64,000 bases of DNA from Flavimarina sp. Hel_I_48 (GTDB taxonomy: Bacteria > Bacteroidota > Bacteroidia > Flavobacteriales > Flavobacteriaceae), in the NCBI RefSeq assembly GCF_000733945.1, contig NZ_JPOL01000002.1:444001-508000 (forward strand), in the 5' to 3' direction. Shown here piece after piece: positions 35,352 to 42,915 of this stretch. Below the pieces are notes generated by a model. The model saw only the letters and a program-made list of their open reading frames with translations. It had not been told where the DNA came from and ran no database searches. Within the stretch, counting starts at the first letter, position 1; every line of letters starts with the position of its first letter. The position numbers and the translations under genes were made by a program.

Positions 35352-37907
35352 ATGAATATACAACCTAACAAAAACGCTATAAAAGAGGGATTTGTCACTA
35401 TAAAAGGAGCTCGACAGAATAATTTAAAAAATGTATCCCTTAAAATCCCCCGGGATGCATTGGTGGTATTTACGGGTATATCGGGATCAGGAAAATCATC
35501 ACTTGCCTTTGGCACTTTGTATGCCGAAGCACAACGTAGGTATCTCGAATCGGTCTCTCCTTACGCCAGGCGATTATTCAACCAAATGCCCATTCCGGAG
35601 GTTGATGAGATTGAAGGATTGCCTCCTGCGGTTGCACTGCAACAACAACGCAGTTCGGGGAGTACGCGATCTTCAGTAGGTTCGGTCACCACTATTTCCA
35701 ATTTGCTGCGCATGCTTTACTCCCGTGCGGGCGATTATCCAGAAGGGCAATCCATTTTATATGCAGATTCCTTTTCCACTAACACCCCTGAAGGTGCATG
35801 CCCCACTTGTCATGGGCTGGGCAGGGTTTATGAAGTAACAGAAAAAAGTATGGTTCCAGATGATACTTTGAGCATCAGGGAACGGGCTATAGATGCATGG
35901 CCAAAGGCCTGGCAGGGGAAGAATCTACGCGATATACTGGTAACTTTAGGGTATGATGTGGATATCCCTTGGAAAGAGCTTCCACAGAAAGACCGCGACT
36001 GGATTTTATTTACAGATGAACAACCACAGGTGCCTGTTTACAGGGATTTAAACCGCAAAGAAGTTGAAATTGCCTTAGAGGAAAAAAGGCAGCCCAGTTA
36101 CAAAGGCACGTTTATGGGCGCTAAAAAATACGTCCTTCACACCTTTGCCAATTCACCCAGCGCACTAATGAAAAAGCGCGTATCTGAATATATGTTGAGT
36201 GAAAAATGCCCTGACTGTCATGGTAAGCGCCTGCGCAAAGAATCTTTATCAGTAACCTTTGCCGGTTTTGATATCGCAGATATGTCTAAGCAACCCCTTC
36301 AAAAATTGCTGGCTATTTTCAGTCCGTATAGCGATGGCTCAGCTCCCGCTTTAGTCAAATTAAAGAAAAACCATCAGGAAAAAGTAATGGTCGCGCAACG
36401 CATTGCCGAAGACCTTGTGGGAAGGTTAAACGTTTTGCTGGAACTGGGACTGGGTTATCTTTCTCTGGAGCGAAGTACACCTACCCTTTCTCCTGGTGAA
36501 CATCAGCGTTTGCGGCTGGCTACCCAGGTACGCAGCAATTTATTTGGCGTTGTTTATGTTCTGGATGAACCTTCTGCCGGCCTTCATCCTGCGGATACGG
36601 AAGCTTTACTAAAAACCCTGGATCGGTTAAAAGCAAGTGGCAATTCCATCTTCGTGGTAGAGCATGAGCTTGACGTCATTCGTAATGCAGATTGGCTGGT
36701 AGATGTGGGACCAAACGCCGGTGAAGGTGGTGGCGAAATAATATACAGTGGCCCACCAGAAGGATTAAAGGGGGTCTCCAGGTCTAAGACAAAAGAACAT
36801 CTGTTTAATACCCTTCCCACAAAAAATCCAATACCCCGCAAGCCTTCCGGCTGGTTGAAATTAAAGGATATTACCAGAAACAACCTCGACAAACTTGCGG
36901 TTTCATTCCCACTGAATACACTAACGAGCGTTACGGGTATTTCAGGTTCGGGAAAAAGTAGTTTGGTAAGTCAGGCGCTAGTTGATCTAATGGCTGCCCG
37001 GCTAGGAAAAAATACAGTTAACGAAGAAGATTCCGAAGATGATCTACAACACGAAATGGTTGAGACCTTAGGAGGAGAAATCGCTGATGGTGGTGATAAT
37101 ATCAAACGCATGGTTGTGGTAAACCAAAAACCCATTGGGAGGACACCCCGTTCCAATCTGGCAACCTACACCGGCTTGTTTGATGTGGTTCGTAAATTGT
37201 TTGCCTCAACCAAACTGGCAAAATCCCGTAAATACAAAGCAGGACGTTTCTCTTTTAACGTGGGCAAAGGGCGTTGCTCCAATTGTGAAGGGGAAGGTTT
37301 TGTGATGGTAGAGCTCTTATTCCTACCCAGTGTTTACGCACCCTGCCCTGTTTGTAACGGCACGCGCTACAATGATAAAACGCTGGAAGTAACTTATCGT
37401 GATAAAAATATCGCAGATGTACTCAACTTAACCGTACGCGAAGCTGTTGAATTTTTTCAGGAAGAAGAGCAGGTTTCTCGCCCACTCCAGGTTTTAAAAG
37501 AAGTAGGCCTGGGCTATTTGCGCCTTGGCCAACCAGCAACGGAACTTTCTGGAGGGGAAGCCCAGCGCATAAAACTAGCAAAAGAACTACAACGCGTAAA
37601 TAGGGGGAATACGCTTTACATCTTAGATGAACCAACTACGGGCCTACATCCCTCTGACGTAGAAAAATTACAGTTTCAGCTAACTAAATTAGTAGATTCT
37701 GGCAATACGGTCATTGTTGTGGAGCACGATATGCAAATAATAGCGGCAAGCGACTGGGTGATAGATATAGGTCCAGGAGCTGGAGACGAAGGTGGCAATG
37801 TCGTAGCTTCGGGAACGCCTGAAACGGTTGCTAAAAACAAAGAAAGTAAGACTGCAGTATACTTGAAAAAGAAATTAAATGGTACTGCACAGCCTGTTTT
37901 TCAATAA
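35352..37907 (+). CDS. UvrA2-like excinuclease ABC subunit A lacking the UvrB-binding domain
   Basis: About 851 residues from the ATG at 35352, against roughly 940 for UvrA1. There are two ABC ATPase halves with GISGSGKSS twice, signature motifs LSPGEHQR and LSGGEAQR, and zinc fingers CPTC/CPDC and CSNC/CPVC. The chain passes from the first ATPase segment (SNLLRMLYSRAGDYP) almost directly to the zinc finger (FSTNTPEGACPTC), so the UvrB-interaction domain is missing, as in UvrA2/DrrC-type proteins. Such proteins bind damaged or drug-bound DNA. Here it lies between formaldehyde-related genes. It ends convergently with hxlA. Confidence 0.87.
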   Translation: MNIQPNKNAIKEGFVTIKGARQNNLKNVSLKIPRDALVVFTGISGSGKSSLAFGTLYAEAQRRYLESVSPYARRLFNQMPIPEVDEIEGLPPAVALQQQRSSGSTRSSVGSVTTISNLLRMLYSRAGDYPEGQSILYADSFSTNTPEGACPTCHGLGRVYEVTEKSMVPDDTLSIRERAIDAWPKAWQGKNLRDILVTLGYDVDIPWKELPQKDRDWILFTDEQPQVPVYRDLNRKEVEIALEEKRQPSYKGTFMGAKKYVLHTFANSPSALMKKRVSEYMLSEKCPDCHGKRLRKESLSVTFAGFDIADMSKQPLQKLLAIFSPYSDGSAPALVKLKKNHQEKVMVAQRIAEDLVGRLNVLLELGLGYLSLERSTPTLSPGEHQRLRLATQVRSNLFGVVYVLDEPSAGLHPADTEALLKTLDRLKASGNSIFVVEHELDVIRNADWLVDVGPNAGEGGGEIIYSGPPEGLKGVSRSKTKEHLFNTLPTKNPIPRKPSGWLKLKDITRNNLDKLAVSFPLNTLTSVTGISGSGKSSLVSQALVDLMAARLGKNTVNEEDSEDDLQHEMVETLGGEIADGGDNIKRMVVVNQKPIGRTPRSNLATYTGLFDVVRKLFASTKLAKSRKYKAGRFSFNVGKGRCSNCEGEGFVMVELLFLPSVYAPCPVCNGTRYNDKTLEVTYRDKNIADVLNLTVREAVEFFQEEEQVSRPLQVLKEVGLGYLRLGQPATELSGGEAQRIKLAKELQRVNRGNTLYILDEPTTGLHPSDVEKLQFQLTKLVDSGNTVIVVEHDMQIIAASDWVIDIGPGAGDEGGNVVASGTPETVAKNKESKTAVYLKKKLNGTAQPVFQ

Positions 37908-37982
37908 GCTGTACGCGCCCTGAGTATTTAAAGCGAATACAAAGGATAATTTAGATTTCAAAATATATAATTACTTCTAAAT

Positions 37983-38025
37983 CAGAAAAAGCCCTGTAAA
38001 TCTAGGATTTACAGGGCTTTTTCTG
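37983..38025. terminator. Bidirectional terminator between the UvrA2-like gene and hxlA
   Basis: A perfect 20-base stem around the loop TAG, with AAAAAGCCCTG on one side and CAGGGCTTTTT on the other, provides T-runs in both directions for the two convergent genes. Confidence 0.92.
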
Positions 38026-38044
38026 ACTTTATTAAAATGTCAAT

Positions 38045-38674
38045 CTATGCATTTAATGCATCGTACAATTCTTTGGCGGCTTTAGCAGGATCATCTGCTC
38101 CATAAATAGCACCACCAGCTACAGCAACTACCACTCCAGAATCCTTGACAGCTTTAATACTATCTTTATTAACTCCACCAGCAATAGAAACAGGAACTCC
38201 TGCTCTAGTAGCCTCGTCAATCAAAACCTGGATAGAGTAACCATCCTGCCCCTGCTCATCAAGACCAGCATGCAATTCAACAAACGCTACACCCAGTTCT
38301 GAAACTTCGCGTGCGCGTTTTACGCGGTCCTTTACACCTATGGTATCAACAACCACAGCCCTACCATGTTTTTTCGCTGATTCCACAGCGCCTATAATAG
38401 TAGAATCGTCTATAGATCCTAAAATGGTAACATAGTCCGCACCAGCCTCAAAAGCTAAATCTGCTTCCAGTCCTCCTGCATCTGCAGTTTTAAAATCAGC
38501 AAACACTTCTTTATCTGGAAATGCATCTTTCATAGCTCTTATAACAGCTACCCCCTCACTCTTAATAAGTGGTGTGCCCAATTCTATAATATCTATGTAA
38601 GGAGCTACTTTTTTTGCCAGAGCCAGGGCATCTTCTGTTTTTAATAAATCAATTGCTACTTGTAACTTAGCCAT
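38045..38674 (-). CDS. hxlA: 3-hexulose-6-phosphate synthase
   Basis: A 209-residue OMP-decarboxylase-fold enzyme condensing formaldehyde with ribulose 5-phosphate. Active-site segments are QVAIDLL (D8), IIELGTPLI (E31), FADFKTADAGG (D60, K62, D65) and FVELHAG. A related enzyme, 3-keto-L-gulonate-6-phosphate decarboxylase, shares this fold, but the adjacent phosphohexuloisomerase gene decides for HPS. Together they form the fixation half of the ribulose monophosphate pathway, giving fructose 6-phosphate and removing formaldehyde. It starts 38 bases after hxlB ends. Confidence 0.9.
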   Translation of the reverse strand: MAKLQVAIDLLKTEDALALAKKVAPYIDIIELGTPLIKSEGVAVIRAMKDAFPDKEVFADFKTADAGGLEADLAFEAGADYVTILGSIDDSTIIGAVESAKKHGRAVVVDTIGVKDRVKRAREVSELGVAFVELHAGLDEQGQDGYSIQVLIDEATRAGVPVSIAGGVNKDSIKAVKDSGVVVAVAGGAIYGADDPAKAAKELYDALNA

Positions 38675-38712
38675 AACGTTTTCTATTTTAATTGTTTATG
38701 TTGCATTCTCGG

Positions 38713-39297
38713 TTATTCCATATTTGCGTGACGCTCATAAAGCGTTTCTGCAGTACTGCCGTCAATCTTCCACAAGGTTTGTATCAAAGCGTCGAAGTAT
38801 AGAAGCAATGCCTGTTCAAAAAGACTGCCTGCATATTGCTCCGAAACCGTGTTTTGATGTTGTTGTTTTTTTGCGGCAGGTAAAACGACAATATAATCTG
38901 CTTTCTTTGCCAGGGGGGATTCTTCATCTGTCGTGAAAGCTATTACAGTCGCTTTCTCTTTTTTTGCGGTTTCAGCTGCACGCAGTACACTGGTTGTGGT
39001 ACCAGAACCAGAACCAGCGATCAATAAATCCCCTTTTCCTATGGCTGGCGTGGTGGTTTCTCCTACAACGTATGCCTCAAAGCCCAAATGCATCAATCGC
39101 ATGGCCGCAGCTTTCATCATAAGTCCGCTACGTCCCATTCCCATAAAGAAAATAGCATTGGCCTTTTTAATTGGGGATACAATCGAAGCAAAAGTTTTGA
39201 AATCAACATGTTTTACCAATTCTAAATGCTCTTTTAATATGGCATCCATGGCATGTTCATTCCATAGCTTCAATTCTTCTTTTGTTGGTTCTTTCAT
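38713..39297 (-). CDS. hxlB: 6-phospho-3-hexuloisomerase
   Basis: A 194-residue SIS-domain isomerase that turns hexulose 6-phosphate into fructose 6-phosphate. The motifs FFMGMGRSGLMMKAAAMRLMHLG (about 50-72), GSGSGTT and the C-terminal LYERHANME are characteristic. First gene of the hxlBA operon, divergent from an AraC regulator. Confidence 0.9.
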   Translation of the reverse strand: MKEPTKEELKLWNEHAMDAILKEHLELVKHVDFKTFASIVSPIKKANAIFFMGMGRSGLMMKAAAMRLMHLGFEAYVVGETTTPAIGKGDLLIAGSGSGTTTSVLRAAETAKKEKATVIAFTTDEESPLAKKADYIVVLPAAKKQQHQNTVSEQYAGSLFEQALLLYFDALIQTLWKIDGSTAETLYERHANME

Positions 39298-39489
39298 TGG
39301 TATTGTTTAATTGGTTAGGCAAAATTACACTGCTCATCCTCGCTGCGATGTTACAATCTGACAGATGTATGGTACTATTTGCCCATTGCGTATAAATATT
39401 TGTTAATAAGGCCTAATTTTGTGGTACTATATGGAACCTATTGGGTTCGATGATGTGAATAATATAAATTTTCAAACCCCTTTGATAAC
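39298..39489. promoter_or_regulatory. Divergent promoter region of hxlBA and araC-type regulator
   Basis: TAATTTTG is an exact -7 element for hxlB on the minus strand (39320-39327) and for the regulator on the plus strand (39414-39421). A direct repeat TGGTACTAT occurs at 39370-39378 and 39422-39430, 52 bases apart. Direct repeats are the usual form of AraC-family operators, so these may be the sites of the adjacent regulator. Confidence 0.55.
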
Positions 39490-40338
39490 ATGCTAAGCGA
39501 TAAGACGATATATATTCGTGATCTTACAAATTGTCCACCTTCCTATCTTAATGATCCCGGAAGGCGCGATTTTTTTGAAATCGTCTGGTTGAGGAATGAA
39601 AAAGCGCTCCACGAACCTCAGCATGATTTTCAAACCTTGCGGGGGGACTGGATCTATCTTATTCCACCCTATCGGGTGCACCAACTCAACAAAGCGGGCA
39701 AGAAAGGTGTTCTTATTTCCTTTAAACAAGAGCTGTTAGAAGATGATTTGAAGGAATTTTTACTGGACGTATTCCGCATTTTTAATGTTCAGGGCGAATT
39801 TTCCTGTCTTCAGGTAAATCAGGAAAGCGAGAAGACCTTGCGCTCCATTTACGATCTCATGCAGGAAGAATATGATCAGCAACAGGCCAACCTAACGATG
39901 ATTAGGGCACTTCTCAAGGTTTTTCTACTCAAACTTATTCAGCTCAAAGAACATCATTTTACCTTGCAGGATATCAATGAAAAAAGGATCTATGAGTTCA
40001 TGATGCTTTTAGAAGGGAATTTTTCAGATAAAAGAAAAGCCCAATTTTATGCTGAAAAAATGGGTTTGAGCACAAAAAGACTGAACCAGATATTAAAAGA
40101 AAAACTAGATAAAACCGCAGTACAGCTTATACACGATAGGATTATTCTGGAAGCAAAGCGGCAGATCATTCACAGCAAACATACGTTGAAGGAGATCGCT
40201 TATGACCTACAATTTAAAGATCCCTCTTATTTTAGCCGGTTTTTTAAATTGCACACCCAGCAGACACCAAATGAATTTCAGGATAAAGTGAATCAACATA
40301 TTATAGCCTACAAAAACACCCTTTACGCTCAGGAATAG
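39490..40338 (+). CDS. AraC-family regulator, probable controller of hxlBA
   Basis: A 282-residue protein with an N-terminal cupin-like sensor (FFEIVWLRNEKALHEPQHDF, LRGDWIYLIPPYRVHQLNKAG) and a C-terminal double helix-turn-helix (YAEKMGLSTKRLNQILKEKL and DPSYFSRFFKLHTQQTPNEF). Its divergent placement to hxlBA with paired promoters suggests direct control of the formaldehyde-fixing operon. The inducer is unknown. It is a paralogue of the protein at 22615-23493. Confidence 0.88.
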   Translation: MLSDKTIYIRDLTNCPPSYLNDPGRRDFFEIVWLRNEKALHEPQHDFQTLRGDWIYLIPPYRVHQLNKAGKKGVLISFKQELLEDDLKEFLLDVFRIFNVQGEFSCLQVNQESEKTLRSIYDLMQEEYDQQQANLTMIRALLKVFLLKLIQLKEHHFTLQDINEKRIYEFMMLLEGNFSDKRKAQFYAEKMGLSTKRLNQILKEKLDKTAVQLIHDRIILEAKRQIIHSKHTLKEIAYDLQFKDPSYFSRFFKLHTQQTPNEFQDKVNQHIIAYKNTLYAQE

Positions 40339-40488
40339 CACCTTATATTAAGGTACATTATAATAGCTAAAACATTAATCTCTAAAAATGATCGAAAAAT
40401 GGCTATAATCTGCTATTTTTAGCGCTAATTCAAGGATTTTGATGATTATGCGAGGTTATTTTAAAAAAATGTAGGTAGGGACTTTTTC

Positions 40489-40509
40489 GTTAATATCTAG
40501 AATATTAAC
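40489..40509. promoter_or_regulatory. 21-bp inverted repeat, candidate operator of the Nudix regulator
   Basis: Perfect eight-base arms GTTAATAT and ATATTAAC flank CTAGA, about 110 bases before the Nudix-type regulator gene. A symmetric site of this length suits a dimeric winged-helix regulator, most simply for autoregulation. I did not find a second copy in this window. Confidence 0.5.
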
Positions 40510-40617
40510 AGCTCGCTGCTATACATGAAGTGCGCTCTAAAACAGATCTTTAATTTCACTATATATTCCAAAGCTGAATTGTCATAAAGGCTAAATCCTT
40601 TAAGTCATGCCTTTTTA

Positions 40618-41337
40618 ATGAAAAAAACTATAATAAACACGGAGACCGGCAGTATTGTCAAAGCCTCTGTGATGGATTCAATAACAATTGATTGCGTTAT
40701 TTTTGGTTTCCGTAATTCTAAACTAGAGGTTCTACTTGCTAAACATGCTGTAGGTATACGTAAAGGGGAATGGGGGCTGCCCGGTGGCTGGATCAAAAAA
40801 GATGAAAGCATTGACAATGCCGCAAACAGGTTGCTGCATGAACTTACCGGGATAGAGAACATTTTCCTTGAACAGTTAAGGGCTTTTGGTGATCCTGATC
40901 GTTTTCCGGCCGGTAGGATCATAACTATAGGTTATTACGCACTTATAGATACCTCAAAATACGATATCAGACCGGGTTATACTGCCTCAGAAGTCAAATG
41001 GTTTATGATAGACCAGATCCCTGAACTTATATATGACCATTCTGAAATACTTCATGTAAGCCTTAAACAATTACGTCGCAGGGTGCGCCAGGCTCCCATA
41101 GGTTTTAATCTCCTGCCAGAAAGTTTTACCTTGTTACAACTGATGCAGCTTTATGAAGAAATTCTGGGAGTCTCCATGGATAAACCCAATTTCCGAAGAA
41201 AAATCCTGAGTATGAAATTATTGGTTGATCTGAAAGAAAAAGAAAAAAATGTATCGCACCGAGCGGCAAAATTATATCGTTTTGATGATGAAATCTATCG
41301 CAAACTGACCGAAAAAGGCTTCAATTTCGAATTTTGA
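40618..41337 (+). CDS. Nudix-domain transcriptional regulator (NrtR/AraR-like)
   Basis: A 239-residue protein with an N-terminal Nudix fold (about 20-150) and a C-terminal winged-helix domain (about 155-239, including PESFTLLQLMQLYEEILG and NFRRKILSMKLL). The Nudix box is degenerate: G57, E63, R71 and E75 remain, but L72 and L76 replace two of the metal-binding Glu residues. This argues for ligand sensing rather than hydrolysis. Bacteroides AraR is a known pentose regulator of this type. Its location beside the xylan SusCD and xylB genes fits a pentose or pentose-phosphate sensor. Confidence 0.85.
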   Translation: MKKTIINTETGSIVKASVMDSITIDCVIFGFRNSKLEVLLAKHAVGIRKGEWGLPGGWIKKDESIDNAANRLLHELTGIENIFLEQLRAFGDPDRFPAGRIITIGYYALIDTSKYDIRPGYTASEVKWFMIDQIPELIYDHSEILHVSLKQLRRRVRQAPIGFNLLPESFTLLQLMQLYEEILGVSMDKPNFRRKILSMKLLVDLKEKEKNVSHRAAKLYRFDDEIYRKLTEKGFNFEF

Positions 41338-41377
41338 CAGTTACCCTATATTCAAAAAAAATACCAGATCTTTAAAA

Positions 41378-41412
41378 ATCAAAAAGCTCCTTTTTAATTA
41401 AAAGGAGCTTTT
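41378..41412. terminator. Bidirectional terminator between the Nudix regulator and susD
   Basis: AAAAAGCTCCTTTT and AAAAGGAGCTTTTT form a long stem with T-runs on both strands, between convergent genes. Confidence 0.9.
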
Positions 41413-41436
41413 TGATTAATAGTATGAATCAAAATT

Positions 41437-42903
41437 TTAGTATCCAGGATTCTGATCTGCAGAAGTCATGTTTTCATTAGAGCTAATCTCTGCATTTGGA
41501 ATGGGCAACAGTTCGCTTTTGCCAGTTTGAAAACCAAATTGTCCCAATACCTCAGCTGCCATTCCCCAACGTACAAGATCTGCAAAACGAACCTGTTCTC
41601 CTGCTAATTCTACCTTACGCTCATGTACGATTGCATCAAATACCTGCTGCTTAGAAAGTGTATCCTCTAAATCAGACAGCCCAGCGCGTTCCCTCACCTG
41701 GTTGATATAGCCTGTTGCGGTTACCTGATCTCCCAGTTCATTGGCGCTTTCGGCCATCATTAAAAGAACATCTGCATAGCGAATTACTTTCATATTGATC
41801 CCAGATGCCTGGTCCTCGTTGGTATCTTTGTAGTAATTCTGATATTTTCTCCAGGCTGCCCTGCGATTATTAGGAATAGAGTTGATTGCAACCCCGGCTC
41901 CTGTGGTATCCCCCACTACATAGAAAGTTTCATCAAAGCGTATGTCATCATCTTCATACTCATCAATAAGATTATCTGCCGGATAGACGTTGAACCAGTC
42001 AAACATACCATATTCCTGCCCACGGAAAGTAACCTCATTAGGTCCTGCCCCACTTACGTTAGAATTCCATTTAGCGCCATCGCCAAGATCATCATTATAT
42101 TCAACTTCAAAGATAGATTCTGGACCGTGTTCGGTTTCTTCCTGAAAATTATCCTCATAATCAGTTTCCAGGCTATAACCGGTAACTTGATTCAATGCCT
42201 GCAATGCACTTTCATAATTTTCACGATACAGGTAGACTTTTCCCAACAACGCGTATGCAGCACCTTTTGTGGCCCTTCCTTGTTCCTCGGCACCCTTGTC
42301 AAGTAAGGTAGTAGAAGCTTCCTGAAGATCTTTGATGATTTGATCATATACCTGCTCTTTAGGAGATCTGGGTACACCTTCTCCAGCTTCTGATATTGTC
42401 GTAATTAAAGGAACATCCCCAAAACGTGTTACCAGATAGAAATAATACAGCCCTCTTAAAAATTTTGCTTCCCCTAAAAATTTATCTTTTCTTGATTGCG
42501 TTAGAAAAGACTCAGGAATAGCATTTATGGCCTCCTCGTTGTTGAGTACAAAATTGGCCTTATTGATTCCTCTAAAGCAGCTATCCCAATATTCTGTTAT
42601 ACCACCGTGACTGGAATCAAAAGAGAAATTAAGATATTCTACCTTATCTGCTTCTAATTGTGAATTACCCGCATTTTCATGTGCCATATTATCCATCATA
42701 AAATACATATGCCTGGTATACATGCCAATTGTTTGCAGGTTCGCATAAATTGCATTAACAGAGGCTTGCACCTGGGATTCATTTTTAAAAAATGTTTCCG
42801 GTGAAAGTTGATTTGGGTTTGTAAGCTCCAGATCGCTTTCGTTACAGGAATTGATAAGGAATATACCCCCTAAAAAAACCATGATTATTTTTATTTTTTT
42901 CAT
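41437..42903 (-). CDS. SusD/RagB-like outer-membrane lipoprotein (xylan locus, pair 1)
   Basis: A 488-residue SusD homologue with a lipoprotein signal ending FLINSC (Cys20). The N-terminal SusD-like region has NPNQLSPETFFKNESQVQASVNAIYANLQ and the C-terminal SusD domain VIRYADVLLMMAESANELG, ending LLPIPNAEISSNENM and a final NPGY. It should bind xylo-oligosaccharides at the surface and cap the SusC encoded 12 bases upstream. Last gene of its operon. Confidence 0.93.
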   Translation of the reverse strand: MKKIKIIMVFLGGIFLINSCNESDLELTNPNQLSPETFFKNESQVQASVNAIYANLQTIGMYTRHMYFMMDNMAHENAGNSQLEADKVEYLNFSFDSSHGGITEYWDSCFRGINKANFVLNNEEAINAIPESFLTQSRKDKFLGEAKFLRGLYYFYLVTRFGDVPLITTISEAGEGVPRSPKEQVYDQIIKDLQEASTTLLDKGAEEQGRATKGAAYALLGKVYLYRENYESALQALNQVTGYSLETDYEDNFQEETEHGPESIFEVEYNDDLGDGAKWNSNVSGAGPNEVTFRGQEYGMFDWFNVYPADNLIDEYEDDDIRFDETFYVVGDTTGAGVAINSIPNNRRAAWRKYQNYYKDTNEDQASGINMKVIRYADVLLMMAESANELGDQVTATGYINQVRERAGLSDLEDTLSKQQVFDAIVHERKVELAGEQVRFADLVRWGMAAEVLGQFGFQTGKSELLPIPNAEISSNENMTSADQNPGY

Positions 42904-42915
42904 AACATTATTTTT

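Noticed and set aside
38045..38674. 3-keto-L-gulonate-6-phosphate decarboxylase (UlaD-like) for the HPS gene
   Set aside because: The fold is shared, but the adjacent phosphohexuloisomerase and the FADFKTADAGG segment favour 3-hexulose-6-phosphate synthase.
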